Positions 21,811 to 35,003 are shown, numbered from the stretch's first letter. The stretch is 64,000 nucleotides of DNA from Epiperipatus broadwayi (GCA_028023455.1 JAQFVV010012575.1:2125275-2189274), one strand, 5' to 3'. Numbers and translations: made by a program. The notes: a model not told the origin generated them from the letters alone.

Positions 21811-24380
21811 TTTTGAAAGAATACAGGCATCAAAATTAATATTATATATATATACATACGGTGTTTTTAAAATTTCGACAATAAACAATAGGTTGTATAA
21901 AATTAGAAAAGAATGATACTAAACACATATATGGAGGATTAAAATAATCATTTATTTAATATGTTCCATAAAATTGTCATATAAATTTTTGCAAAACTTC
22001 TTAGAATAGATATGTATTTCTATGTCTTATTTTTGAAATCAGATTTATCAGTTGTATAAGATAGTGTGGCTAGTTGGTGGGTGGTTGAAAGTCTGATTTC
22101 AAATACCCTATATTTATAAATAAGGTACATAAAAATTTAATCCTGGTATGTATATTTAATTAATATTTAATTAGATTATTTTAGTGTTTTATTTCAGTCC
22201 TGAGTGTTTTTTTCAGTAAAATAACTAATGAGCGAGTTATGTGAAATTAGGATCTAATGAGTAAGATTAACTCAGATAAGGTGAAATCAAAAGAGGAAAA
22301 GATGAATAATAATGTGTGTTTTAACTACCAGTCATGAAAAAAAACCTACAATTTGGGTAATCATTAGTTTGAAAATGAGAATTAAATTAGTTTGTGAGTT
22401 TAAAGAGTAACACATACTTCGCTGTAAGACAACTGCATTTAAAAATTAAAAATATAAGGTATTTTATGATAATGTTGTATATTGATATAAATACATGAAC
22501 TAAATTCATTGTATATGAAGTTGATATTTTGTTCTAAGAAGATAATAAAAAAATTTCAATGAAAAAGTCTCCATAATACTATAAATAAAAAAAAATCAAA
22601 GTCACTGAGGAGTGCCAAAGCATGAAACCATTGGCTTGAGGTTAGGGAGTGGTTTTCAAAATAGAGATTTTTAAATGCTTTGTTTAGCTGGCATTTATCA
22701 ATAAAGCTTGTTAAAGCAAATTAGCAGAGCTCTTTATTTTTTACTGTGAAAACACTTTGGTAAATCTTAGAAAATTTTTTACCAAATTCACCACTTCCTT
22801 TATTTTGCTGTAATATCTTATATAAATGCAAATTATCCACTACTTTGAACACTTTTTAGCAAAAACTTTATATTGTACCTAACCTTTGTACGTATATGCA
22901 TATAGGTAGAATAAAAGGTTTTTGCTAAAAAAAAGTCATGAATATTTTGCATTTACTTAGGAGAAATCATAAGGTTATTCATTTTCATCAGAAATTTTAC
23001 CAAAATGACTCTTTTTTTTATTTTGCTCGATTTTTCTAAAAAGTATTCAAAGTGGTTTGGATAAAGTGTATTATTCATTTTATTGGTGAAGTAACATTGT
23101 ATCTACTATTGTGAAGTTACATTTTTATTTTATTGGGAATATTAAGTGAATAACAATACCCAGACTTGTAAAACAATCATGCTAAACTTAAGCAAAATGT
23201 TATGGGAGAGGTAGGCTGCATCTATGTTATAAGGATTATCCCAAACATTTTCTAAAAAGGGATGCTACACTTTTTTACATTTATTGAGAGATTATGGCAG
23301 ATGATAAAATGGAGGTCTATAATTTGCAAAGGTGAAAATATATATATATGCATACATGTGTGTAATGTAAAACAAATCACTATAACATAGGATATCGTTT
23401 AATCCTTATATCAAAAAACCTTATATACATTCAAGTTAGAGAATCAAAAGTAAATTTAAAGATAATAGCTCAGCATTATTTATATCATTATTTTATTAAA
23501 AAGAACATTGGTGAAGAACAGTTAATAGAAAAAAAAAGGCATGAATACATGATGAATCGGACAGCGAATAGTATTCAGATTAAAAGACCAGCTAGTTTTT
23601 GAATGTAGTTATTTAAATTACAATTTGTCAAGCAGGAATAGAATAATAATCTTTTGATATTAAGATTAAATAATACTCTATTTTAGTGTTTTATATTACT
23701 TATATCAATAGCATAGATTCCATTATATATATATAAAGTGAAATAAAAACATCTTTTTTTTTTTTACATTTGACATTATCAACAGTTTAAAGACTAACAA
23801 GTTACGATTGGTATCTTATTTATTGTGACAGAAACATTCGTCAGTTCTTCTTCGCTGTATTCTGCCAGGACTTATGGATTTTCAAGTCTACTTTGTCTTT
23901 TCATTTACTAAAGTAAAGATGGCTGTTGAATGTACGTTGTGACATCCCGTTAGTTACAATAAATACATTCCTTTTGACATCTGAGAAAAATAATTGAAAG
24001 ACGCCTTGACACCAGACAAACTAGTTTATAATTTGATAATATTAACATTCAAACTATTTTTATAATTTATTCATTAAAAATGCAGCATTCACGACAAATA
24101 AAATAAGTAATTTTTTTATGAATAATTTAGTAACTTTTATTATTTTTGTTATAAATATGCATCGTTAATTATTGTTGTTTTATTTAATTCAAATTTCCGT
24201 CTACAGACTACGGTAAGCTCAGCTTATATACATTATTTATTTATCTTTTGTCTGGAATGAGTAGAAAACTGTCTTTGTATTTCTTGTAATTATATGTTGG
24301 GCAATTTCCATTGTCTAGTTTAATTGTCAATTATTATTTTTTTTAAATACAAATTTTATTTATATTTTTTCAAATACATT
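21811..24380. other. AT-rich DNA, one decayed foldback relative, otherwise no gene
   Basis: Apart from the repeat at 22560-22745, nothing is recognised. A tRNA-like A-box hint (GTGTGGCTAGTTGG near 22067) has no good B box. A (TA)n tract lies near 23337-23348, and 23760-24010 is slightly GC-richer without a convincing frame. Confidence 0.45.
22560..22745 (+). repeat. Decayed relative of the hammerhead-bearing foldback
   Basis: It shares with 3913-4106 both the core-like block (CACTGAGGAGTGCC, then GCATGAAACC) and the right-arm block (GGCATTTATCA...AAGCTTGTT...TTAGCAGAGCTCTTTAT) in the same order and spacing class. The hammerhead-like core is at 22605-22636: CTGAGGA, stem GTGC/GCAT with loop CAAA, GAAACC, ATT, GG. 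The base after GG is C where U is required, so the cleavage site looks lost. The left arm is poorly preserved. Confidence 0.5.
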
Positions 24381-25294
24381 CATCTATTATTTGGGAGAAC
24401 GAATGGCAGAAACTAAAATATTTAGATTTGCTGATCCATAGAGGAGGCAGAGCTCTGCATTATTGCATGATTATTAAACCTCTTGAGGTCAGAGGATTCA
24501 CCCACCCGAACTCCAATTCGTCTACATCGCATAAATTCGCAAGTTTAAATGCGTTTTTATTTAGGAATCAAAATCTGTGTAAATTCGAGGCTGATAGGAA
24601 GACTAATATTACAAGCTATATAAGGGATTTATTAAGCATCGGTTTTAGCTACAGATTAATTACTAAGAAAATTGTTCAATTTTATAAAAAATCAATAGCT
24701 AACAACACTATTAAAGGTAAACCTCAAATCACCCTCCCATATATCCCCAAAGTATCTAAACAGCTTATAAAAACTTTAGCTAACGAATTTAAGGTCAGCT
24801 TCTGCACTCCCCCTAATACTAACAATGCGGACAGAATCAATCCCTCCCAAACACCCCAGGTCGTATATAGCATTTCATGCCCTCAGGCTGGATACAGTGC
24901 CACATACTATGGGGAGACCAAGGCCACTGTACATAATACAGCTGCTCAGTACATGTATACATACAGAAGAGCAAAAAAGAATAATGATAACATCTCAATA
25001 TTTTTTGAACATGAGAAGCAGGCTGGTCATGTGTTCGAGCCCTCCAATCCTAAAGTGGTGTGTGCTGAAGCTAACGATTGTAAAAGGAAGATTAAAGAGG
25101 CATATTTTATCATCAATGATAACAACACAATCAATAGACACGACACGTGTTTTGCTATTTCAGGAAAATGGACAAGTGGGTTTACATACGCATTTACATA
25201 CATTATCATTTTTCAATATCACAGCAATGATTTGAAAATCTATTTTGGCCATGAATATGAGGGACAAAACCTCGAAAGTACTAGGCCTGATTAA
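24380..25294 (+). pseudogene. Penelope-like element fragment: RT tail plus degenerate GIY-YIG domain
   Basis: The open frame includes KYLDLLIHR (end of RT, 'FLDLLI' box, read upstream of 24428), RGFTHPNSNSSTSHKFASLN (the PLE 'HPxSxHxxSHK' connector), then a C-terminal endonuclease. The endonuclease has VVYSISCPQAG (GIY strand and first Cys), ATYYGE (YIG-like), HEKQAGHVFE (paired His) and KRKIKEAYFI (Glu helix). It is a different PLE lineage from the 15.5-kb copy: its codon use is less AT-biased and its sequence diverges throughout. The frame is open for 288 codons from 24428 but lacks the catalytic RT palm, so it is a 5'-truncated remnant. A second frame at 24825-25235 is a shadow. Confidence 0.75.
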
Positions 25295-25590
25295 TTTACT
25301 TTAATTGTTTTTGTTACCACTAATAGCTTCTTCACCCAGCATATTAAAGTGCTTGTATATCCTAATACAAGTTAATATAAAGCACAACTAATGCATCAAA
25401 TGATCTTCTGCTTCACTCTTCTTCAGATCAGTGCCATTGCAAAATGAAATTTGTATATACGTACTTAATTCCAATAGTTTTATGCTGGAACCAAGCATTG
25501 CTACTTTTGGCCCCTATCCTGGATACTTCTGTGTGTTGAAACAGAAACAGCGCCTCTTGTGGCCATCGAGCACATTCTCCACAACTACCA

Positions 25591-25780
25591 AATATAAATA
25601 ATACATACAACACGTATACTAAGAAAAGTTAGTTTAATATTTTAAAATAAAAACATTAAATACATCAATGAAAACATGCTAATCATACTATGTTGATGTA
25701 TTTAACATTTTTATTTTAAAGTACTGAACAAGCTTTTCTTAGTAAATGTGTTGTATGTATTGTTTATAGTGAATATATTT
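25591..25780. repeat. Foldback element with arms of about 85 bp
   Basis: The left arm (about 25591-25676) and right arm (about 25692-25780) are imperfect reverse complements. They share AATACATACAACAC, TACTAAGAAAAG and TTAAATACATCAA. Small frames that start MLYVLFI on both strands arise from this symmetry and are not genes. A GC-richer strip (25500-25590, with GCGCCTCTTGTGGCC) abuts the left arm. Confidence 0.65.
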
Positions 25781-25799
25781 ATTTATGAAATGTTCCAGG

Positions 25800-27071
25800 T
25801 TTTGTTTTGTTTTTTAAAGAGAAATCAATGTGTGGTTTCCAAACATTATAGATTAATACTCCAGATTGACTTTGAACTTATTTGCCATTATCATGTGATA
25901 AGCTGCTTATTTCTTTTTTTTTCCTCCCTGCTCAATACACTTATGCTTAAGAAATAATAATTAGAATAAAAAAAACAACAACGTGCCATTCATGTACCAA
26001 TGAACATATGTCTAATTGTAAAATGATAAAAATATTGGGTAGAGAAGGTAAAGTAAAAAGAATTAAAAAAATATTAAATATATGACAAAGGAAAATAAGT
26101 CATAATTTAATCTAGTGTGATAACATATGAATGTTTGAAATCACGAATTAATTTATCCTTAAAAAAGGAATAATTGAATAAATTAAGAGGACTTTCATAG
26201 ATAAGTATATAAAGTTATTATTATAATGTAATCTTCAATAGTTTATCTTCCTCTCTCCTTCTTTATTTTTGATTTTTAATATATAACATATAATAATGTG
26301 GTTATTATATGTTATAAAGTTATTGTTGAATGTTGCCTTTGGAAAAATAGCCTACTTGGTTAAAAGCTCATTTTAAAGCCAGTGTTCATGAAATGGTTAC
26401 TTGTTCAATTCCTGTACTAATATCATTGCTGATCAGACCAGAAGCATCTTAAAAAGAGAGTATAATAGCCTCAAAGCAGTTCATTCAAACTAAACTCTGT
26501 CTTATTACTAATAATTAAACATATTTGGAAAAGTATAAACAATATTTTTGAATTTTTCTAAAACATGTAACACTTAATTCTTGATAATGAAAATAGTTCA
26601 CTATATAAATATAAATAATGTGCCATCATCAGAAACTATTAGACAAACCTTTGTATTTCTTTTATATTAAATGTCCAAGTTTCAAATCTGTAGTAAAGCA
26701 CTGTTAGAACATATTACTAAAAAACTTTTCCAAGCATATGTATATTTTTTTATAATATTAAGTTATTTTATTTAAAAGCACTTTATTTGAGTTCAGTTCT
26801 ACAATTATTGTTGTTAACTTATAATTCATTATTAAATATTATTTTATATTTTTGATATTTATATTTGATCCTACTTTTATACTTTGATTTGATAGCTTTT
26901 TATAACATTTTCTGAATCATTAGTTACAGAACAATAGCATGAACTAAAAAATCCAGCATACATTTATGTATTCTCTTTCTTTGCTACTTAATCAACAAAA
27001 GTTTTTCTAAAACTATTATAAAAAGTGGGATAATATGATGGACTATTTCCATCAACAATTATTAAATGCTA
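25800..27071. other. AT-rich DNA without a recognisable gene
   Basis: Short chance frames only; nothing recognised. Confidence 0.5.
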
Positions 27072-27082
27072 AATGCTTAGAA

Positions 27083-27190
27083 TTTTTTTTTTCATATGTC
27101 ATAGCATCGGCTGGGAGGCAAACCCGCAACAACCATCTGCAACTAACTGTTTGCTTGCAAGGCAGCTACGCTGACCTCTCAGCTAACAAT
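27083..27190 (-). mobile_element. tRNA-derived SINE-like copy 2, diverged
   Basis: It aligns on the minus strand with 17899-18001: GTTAGCTGAGAGGTCAGC (A-box region), AGCTGCCTTGCAAGC (anticodon-arm region), GGGTTTGCCTCCC (B-box region), CCGATGCTATGACAT, then an A-rich tail. The variable region is longer than in copy 1. AATGCTTAGAA occurs at 27072-27082 and 27188-27198 and may be the target duplication. Part of the right-hand repeat resembles the SINE head itself, so that point is less secure than in copy 1. Confidence 0.6.
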
Positions 27191-27199
27191 GCTTAGAAA

Positions 27200-30100
27200 A
27201 TTTTAAACAAAGTTTAAACACAGAAATAGACAAGACATGGTAGTCATTACACAATGATCTGAGTAATATTATTCTCCACTCTTCTTTAGGTATTGCTTGT
27301 CTGACCAATGTCAATATTAATATAAGAGTTTAACTTATACTTTTAGACTTTTCAATATCAAATTTTAAGGTAACATCCCCACCAAATGAGATATTCTGCT
27401 ATTAAAGGTTACAGATAGAAGATAGAATGCTTTTTAATAGAGTAATGTTATTTATGTTTTTAAAAGTTTCACTTTAAATTCTACTCTGATGCTAAAAACA
27501 AAAAAGTGCTAAGACAAAATAATTTCTAAATAGAAATCTGAAATGATTTTTATTAGTGTAAATTTGTTTATGCTTTTAGAAAATCCACTTTAATTGCCAA
27601 TAAAACCCAGAAAAAAAAAGGTTAGCATGTAATATCAAAAAAAAAAAAATTTTCAAGCAAGAAAGTAAAAGTTCTGTAAATTTTTATTAGAATCAATTTG
27701 TTTACAATGTTATTTTTGTCATTTAGTTTTAGCAACGTTAATATTTTTTTTAGAAACTTTGTATAATATAAATAATGTTTTGTCTTTTGAAAAATGTTTT
27801 TCAGAATTTGACAAGATAGTGGATTCATGTCATGATTTTTTAAAGATTTAATTTATAATAGAAAAAATATAGGGCCTAGAATTTGAAAATCCAATAAAAA
27901 ATTGATAAATTTTATTCATTACTTTTTTATATAATTACATTTAAAAATTAAATGTTATCTGGAATCATTTTTTCATTCTAGTTTGAATATAAATATTTTT
28001 AAATGATTTGCAATTGTCATAATAAATATGTTAACTATGTAATTAAAACAAGATAGATATGTTTAAATGTTTTTTAAAAAAAAAACAGTATTACTATTGA
28101 ATTTTTCCAAACATATTTGAGATTTTTTGCATAGCCTACAATTTCTATATTTTATCTATTTTATTTTAATATCTATTATAATTTCATCATTATTGTTCTA
28201 ATATATATTGTTATATTCACACTTATTTATATAACAGTTCAACATCATTTTTTTGTAATGCTTTTATTTATTTTTGTATATTATATTGATATGGTTATGA
28301 GTCTCATGCTATACAATAACACAGTAGTGTGTGTGCATGTATATATTTAAAGTTGAAAGGAAAAGTAGAAATAAACACAAACAACTTTTTTGTAGATATT
28401 ATCTATATTACACTGGAATAATAGTTAAGGATTAAATAATTTTGAATTTTTAAAAAAAGTTATTATAAATTAAACATTTAAAAAGGTCTAATTAATATTT
28501 TATTAATTCTGATTCTGGAATTAAATCAAGCATAATTTATGTTACAATAGATATACTAATAATGATAAATTTCCACTATCTATTTTGCTTAGTATTTTTT
28601 TAATTAAAGCTTGTATAACATATTTTGATAAAAATCTAACAGTTGATTTTGAAAAGATTAAGAGGAAGTAAAAAAAGGCATTAATTTTTTTTTCAATCAA
28701 GATGCAAGCCAGCTGCTGCTAATATCACAATGGTAGAGTATGAATTCACATGGGAATAAAGAGCCTGCTTTTTTGTGTTATCCATATCCCATATTATGTA
28801 CTAGGTAATATGCCTGAAGTCTACCAAATTCTAGACTAATGGAGATAACTGAATGTCAGAAGTTACCTGGATTATACCTTTCCCAAAAATGACAATAAGT
28901 CAGTCTTTGGTTTTAAAAAAAATGAGCTTATCAAGAGATTACCAAGCTATATACAAAATTTTATCACTATGCAAAGAAGCACAGATATATGATACTACAT
29001 CATATATATAAAGTACTAACTGATATCAGCTGATTTTAAAGGTAAATAATTTTTGATTAAATTATTCAAGTAATGAAAAAAATAAATGACCATTTCCAGT
29101 TTTATTTATTAAAAGTGAAACTCTTTAGTGAAAATGACAGTTAAAATCTCTAATTTAAAAGTAAAACAAGTAAATATTTTTTTTTATTGAATTATAAGTT
29201 TAAAGACAATGGATTGATTTAAAAATGATTTTATTTTGAAATTTAAAAAAAGGAAATTCGAAATATCTTTCCAGATTGGAACACAAAAGAACTTGCTGAA
29301 ATATTTTTAAAGACATTTATAATTAATCAAGAGTAACCTAAAAAAAAGAAGAAAGTCTTTTATGGACAGTCATAAAAATAATATATATATATATTAAAGA
29401 AAACTTCTATTTAACATAAAAATATAAAAGGCTAGTTAATAGCTTTAATTTGAATCATCTTATTCACAACATCCTGTTTGAAGACCCAAAATCTGATCAT
29501 AGTGAGATGTGACCACCTTGATGTTTCCTTAGGGAAATTCCTGTACCATTACAATATATATATATAATAAAGTGAGTCTACAAAGTACACATTCCATATT
29601 ATTCCATGTTAAACTTTGCAAACATGTACATATCTATACTCACAATTTTCTTAAACTAATAATAATTCAAAGAGGTAGTTTTGCATACTACTTCTGATAA
29701 AATAGGAACCATGAACTTAATTCATTCAGGTTGTCAACTATCAAATCATATTTCTCATAAATTATTATTTTTAATACTAAATACCTCATAGAAGTAATTA
29801 GTTTCAAATCTAAATTTACATTCTTAATCCATTCTCTTTATAATACATAAATACAAAATAAACTTCACTGTAAATAAACAATTGCATTTATGTAATAAGT
29901 TCATAAACACAAACTATATTTCAATATAAATTAATGCAAAAGTAAAATCTTCATATAAAACAGTACCAGCCATGTTTAAAATAATAATTACATTATTTGT
30001 TTAATTTAAAATTATATTGATTCTAATGCTCTTTTTGTAATCTCTTTTTTTTTTTACTTTTTGGACATTTTGTGCATTTTCAAACATATTTTCAAATTTA

Positions 30101-31100
30101 TATACACAAAGTGTATTTACTTCTAAGACTATTGCACTTTCTGGATAACTTGGCTAAATTTTAATATTATCTTATATTCTAAAATATTATTATAAACTTT
30201 TATTTACAACACTGCTTACTAGTTTTTTTTGTTATTACCCATCTATATTTAAAAGAAGACACTATTTAAAAGGAATGTACATTTTAATTAATACTAATTT
30301 TAAAGCAAATTCTATTACAACAAGAAACAAATTCTTATTCCATAACCTTTTCATAATACAAACTCTCTCTTATTTTAACAGGCCATATTGAGAACTTCTT
30401 CCATATTTGAACAGTTTATTTTTACAATTAAGCCTTTTTTCTGTACCATATATTGATAATCTTTATATCATTTAATACCAATGTAAATTTTCAAATAATA
30501 GACATGCTAAAAGTTAATATTTAAACTTTACAAAATAGTAAAATAAATTACTAAATGGAGTTCTTAACTATAACAATGGTGCTTTGCATTATTGGATATA
30601 ATTTTATCCATTCAAAAAGTTAGTAAAATAAAATATTAAAATTTGATAAATTCAAAATAAATTAAGTGTTAGACATTGTTAAATATATTGCACCATCTAC
30701 AAACAGATTGTCCAAATGCATTGACATTTGAGAATACTTAAAAGCTTAAAAAAGGGTAGAATTTAAAGATTGCGTAAAAGACGCAATTTGCTTAGTATAA
30801 TTTCTTTTTAATGTATTATGAGAGTTGATTTTTTTTTGTTTCAAATTATTTATCTGTAATTTAATTAAAGTTGAGATTGGAAAGAATAAAAAGACATCCA
30901 GATTACCAATCCAGATAATGAAAAAGAAAGAAATTCCAAATGTCAAAGATTACGATCAAGAAAACCTTTAGGATATTGATTAAAGATGGCAAAAAGAATT
31001 TATTAAAAAAAGAACTTTGTACCAGAAAATAAATGTATAAGATTATAAACCTACACATCATGATAATAATAGCATGCACAGAAGTTTCAAAAACTGGATT
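27200..31100. other. AT-rich DNA without a recognisable gene
   Basis: Poly-A/T runs, (TA)n near 29380-29400 and 29550-29570, and short hydrophobic or Lys/Asn-rich chance frames. No domain, TIR or LTR recognised. Confidence 0.5.
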
Positions 31101-31104
31101 GAGG

Positions 31105-31113
31105 TATAAAAAG
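31105..31113 (+). promoter_or_regulatory. Candidate TATA box
   Basis: TATAAAAAG in the context TGAGG-TATAAAAAG-AGGAGG, about 30 bp upstream of TCTTTCATTT (31136-31145), a position suitable for an initiator. A GC-richer block ending in a consensus splice donor follows. The match is by eye only, and in such AT-rich DNA a TATA box alone means little. Confidence 0.35.
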
Positions 31114-31136
31114 AGGAGGACAACTTCGATCTAAGT

Positions 31137-31443
31137 CTTTCATTTATCTTCTGGTTATGTGTTTTAGAGTTGGAAGTTTCCATGGAAGTGACATGTTGCA
31201 GTAAGATGCATCTGCACAAAAACACTACTTACTTGTTGAATGAAGTCATCACACAAAAATGAAAGTGAAGCCTTGTGAACATTGTTTTTGCAATGAAGAG
31301 GTCATTGCAACCAAGCTTCTTGCTCCAGCTATGGAACGGATGAGGAATGTGAAAATGATGTCAGGAGAGATCAATTAAATTTCAAGGAGCATGGGATCCC
31401 AAAGGAAGACAAGTATATTACCAGAACTGATACAAGCTTATCG
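31137..31443 (+). other. Candidate first exon (mostly non-coding) ending in a splice donor
   Basis: A compositionally distinct block of about 300 bp, richer in G and C than its flanks, lies between a TATA box and TTATCG|GTAAGT at 31443/31444. It contains only short frames, the longest being 31259-31378 (40 codons, MKVKPCEHCFCNE..., closed by TAA). It would therefore be a 5' UTR or a lncRNA exon. Similar TATA / GC-rich block / donor layouts occur in the LTR1-specific segment (minus strand) and at the window end, so an LTR-derived exon is an alternative. No acceptor or downstream exon was identified. Confidence 0.3.
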
Positions 31444-31449
31444 GTAAGT

Positions 31450-33185
31450 TAAAATTATTTACTCCTGATTTGTGACATTAATTATTGGCCAATTAACATT
31501 AACCAGGAATGATAATACTGATAGTGAATGATTTTCAATGTTTCAAGGGACTAGCTAGAAGAATTTAAGTGTAACAAGAACTTTTCATCTGATTAATAGT
31601 ATTTGGATTAGGGTATGTTTTTTTTTCAATTTTTTCTTTACTAATTCTTATATAAATATTTTAAATAGATTTTAATAAAATATTTAGTATTAATTTAGCA
31701 CTCTCTTTGTACATTCTTAATTAGAATATTAGATGTTATTAATGTTAGTTTATTAATAATTAATTGAAGATATTACCTTTGCCATTATATTTAATAGTTT
31801 AGCCCTGGAAAAGATTCATAGAGATCTTTAAAATGGCAATAAATCTAGACCCCTATCTTCGTAATAAATTTCCTTTTAAATTATGGTGTGCAATGAAATG
31901 CGATGGATCGGTGTATTCACATAGAATTCTGGTGTTCTAAAATAAACAAATAAATGATTCCATTGGCTGTGCAGATTGTAATAATTAGTAGGTCAGTTAA
32001 TCAGAAAATATAGCTATGCTGTTGGAAATAGGAACAAGATATATTTTATCTCCATAGCTTGATTAACTTTCATTTTATAGTATGTAAAAGAAGCCCTACC
32101 AAAAGTAACAAAATGTGAAAAATGTTACAATATATATATATCATAAAAGTAATAAACTTATTGTTATTAAAATTTTAAAAGAAATTTATTCATGAGTGTT
32201 GATAATCAGTCATTATTGCATAAGCAGTTTCTTCTTTGCCATAACAAACTTTTCACAACTTGTCTTCTTAAAATTAAATGTTTTCAAATAAAACCAAATT
32301 GTAGTCGCATAATTTTTTTTATTTAAAATAAATACTTTATAAAAATATTTCATAAATAATCTTAAATATGTAAGCAAATTACTGAAAATTACATTTTTTT
32401 TAAAAAAAAAAAAAACATTTAGAAATTTGCTTCAGGAGAAACAATCCACCAATCAGAAATTGTTACTTTTATTAAGATCAAAAAAGTGTGATCTGATGTT
32501 TTTATGTACATGTTATATATTCTAATTCAATATAGGTCTGTCTAATATTAACATATTCAGAATTTTTTTTCAAATTAATAATTTTAAAATGATTTTCATC
32601 GTAAAGCACCTACATATGTAGGTATAAACTTAATGAGAAAATCTAATAAGCTTAATAAATTAAAGAATTTTAAAAGACTGATTCTTCTAAAACAGTAAGT
32701 AAAAGATTTATAACTTTTAAGATAAGAAAAATATTATTTTCTAAAAGTAATAGCAGTCTAATTAATGAGAGTAGAATATGTCATTAATAAAATAAAACAA
32801 AGGAATTTGGGTTTAGATTTCCTTTATAAGATAAGCAATAAACTGAAATATAACTCATTAATTAAAGTCAGAGAGATAATTTAAATTCTTGTATGGAGTA
32901 GTGAAATGAAGAATCACCTGAGCAGATGGATGGGAATATGAGGCAATCAACTTCAGGGATGCAAACAATTAATGTCTCAGTATGAATTGGATCAAGATTG
33001 ATTCTTGGAACTTCACTTGTGCACACAGACATAAGCTGGAGCAGAAAATCTCCCTTAGTGCAGGGACTTCAAGTGTGGAAAGCTGGCCTCAGAAAGTGGA
33101 AACAGCCAGCTAGGATTTTTACAAATTGTATTGAGCTACGTTATTATTTATATATGCTGTTGGGCCTTATTATATAAAATAATTG
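31450..33185. other. AT-rich DNA with one GC-richer island
   Basis: Nothing is recognised except a GC-richer strip at about 32905-33115 (GAAGAATCACCTGAGCAGAT... to ...CAGCCAGCTAGG) with no long frame. It could be a UTR, an exon or old repeat DNA. Confidence 0.4.
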
Positions 33186-34056
33186 TATACACCTTTACCC
33201 TGCTTAGCGATGGCAATTGGTCTTCCAAAACTCATAATTAAGCAAGAATATTGTATACAGAATACTTATTTATAATGGGGGTCTATGGGAAAAAAATTGA
33301 TCGATTCCAATCGATGATGTAAAATATCCATATTGGTTTTCAAGCTCAAAGATTTTCTTGATTTTTTCATGGCAATGATGACTAAATACGGTATCTAAAA
33401 GAAAAGTTTTATATCACCAGGAAAAAAAAGCATATTTTCACTGTTTAAAAAGTACAGTACAGCAAAAAGAAAGTGAAACTAATTTTGAATTTAAGAGGTT
33501 TTATATTCTTCCGCAGAAGTTTTTCATCATAATGAGAAAAAAAATCCTTACTGAAGTGCATTTTTTTAACATTTGTATTACAGTACTGTACATTGATGTT
33601 TATTACTTATGTGAAATTATTCAAATTAAAAAAAAATGTTTAATTATAAATTATTTAATTGAACATAAAAACTTATTACTGTACTCCAGAGTAAGAAAAG
33701 GCTTAATGCCTATTGTAAATCAGTCAACTTTAGAAAAAAAATCAACTTATTTTAAAAGAAAAAAAATCTGTTCTAATTTTCTAAAACATTTTTAGTAATG
33801 TAATAGTGCCCCTCCCCCCATTCATGTAGAAAAATTATTCATTAACACTTATTTTAAATGCAATCCGTTTTTCTTTTTAATTTTTTTTCTAATTCAACAT
33901 TCTCACTTTGAAATGTGGGTTTTCTTTTGATTTGAAACCACTTGGTGTACGTAATTAAGGAATAAGGAACACACATGCAATTTAATATTAGTATTCAATG
34001 TTTTTCTGAAAGTTTGTGATGATGGTATTTTAGTTGTACCGTTTTCATAATCTAAT

Positions 34057-34157
34057 TAGTGTTGAATGTCTAAAAAAATTAAACTTTATTTAAATAATCC
34101 AAGTCTGTACATTATATTTAAATAAAGTTTAATTTTTCTAAAGACATTCAACACTTA
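34057..34157. repeat. Hairpin element with arms of about 40 bp
   Basis: AGTGTTGAATGTCT followed by AAATTAAACTTTATTTAAAT on the left is mirrored on the right as ATTTAAATAAAGTTTAATTT then AGACATTCAACACT. The two arms are separated by about 20 bases. Non-coding, MITE-like. Confidence 0.75.
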
Positions 34158-34789
34158 TATGTATACAGTATTATAGAGTCAGTAATTATATATATATATA
34201 TTGAAACAGATATGCTGTTCCTCATATAAATATTCAAAAGATCCCCCCCCATTCAAAAATGTCTAGCGTGATTCAGTCTAATTGGGAACGCAATAAAGCT
34301 GTGATTTGTTTAAAAAAATCATATTTTTAATTTTGTGATTGATGGATTTGAATAAAATGTTAAGTCATCTTATTTTTTTTTTTATCTGTCTCAATAAAAA
34401 AAAAAAGAAATTAATTATCCAATCATTAAAAAGAAAAAAAGAAAAGATACTTGGGTTAAACTGAGGCAGTATTCAAATTAGGCACGTCGTCGGAAGAAAA
34501 GAACTTTTTTTTCTCTCTCTCTCGTTTTACACAGAGAGGCAGAACATATTAAATTTTTTTTAAAAAAAAAGTGTATTACTTAATTCTTTTGACACATTAA
34601 AATATAGCTTTAACAAAACGTGAAAATGGAAAAAGAAAGCTTTGCTAGAGGAATTATAATGACAATGGGGTAAATTAGCGGCTTCACTCTCTCCACGCTG
34701 TGCCATGACTTTCCATAGATGAAATAACCCGCCTTCTTTTGAGTAAACTAGACTGCAAAACTGGAAGGTAATTATGTTATAGGAATGTT

Positions 34790-35003
34790 TAGACATCTTT
34801 ATCATACGTTATAAAGTGAAGTTATGAAATAATTACATAGAATTTGTTTTATAAAATATTAAAACATCTTTATCATGCGTTATAAAGTGAAGTTATGAAA
34901 TAATTACGTAGAATTTATTTTGTAAAATATTAGAACATGTTTATCATACGTTATAAAATGAAGTTATGAAATAGTTATACGCAAATTTATTTATAAAAAT
35001 ATT
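34790..35003. repeat. 71-bp tandem repeat, three units
   Basis: ACATCTTTATCAT / ACATGTTTATCAT with TATAAAGTGAAGTTATGAAAT recurs at about 34793, 34864 and 34935 (period 71). The third unit has decayed. This is the first block of a composite satellite region. Confidence 0.85.

Noticed and set aside
22060-22130. A second tRNA-type SINE family (GTGTGGCTAGTTGG)
   Set aside because: A-box-like only; the expected B box is too degraded and no target duplication or tail is visible.
28690-28760. Possible further PLE C-terminal fragment (CAGCTGCTGCTAATATC...CACATGGGA)
   Set aside because: Similarity to the 1-300 copy is limited to a few short words and no reading frame follows; not distinguishable from chance.
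33925-33950. GAAACC-ACTT-GG hammerhead-like half
   Set aside because: It lacks any upstream CUGANGA strand and stem II.
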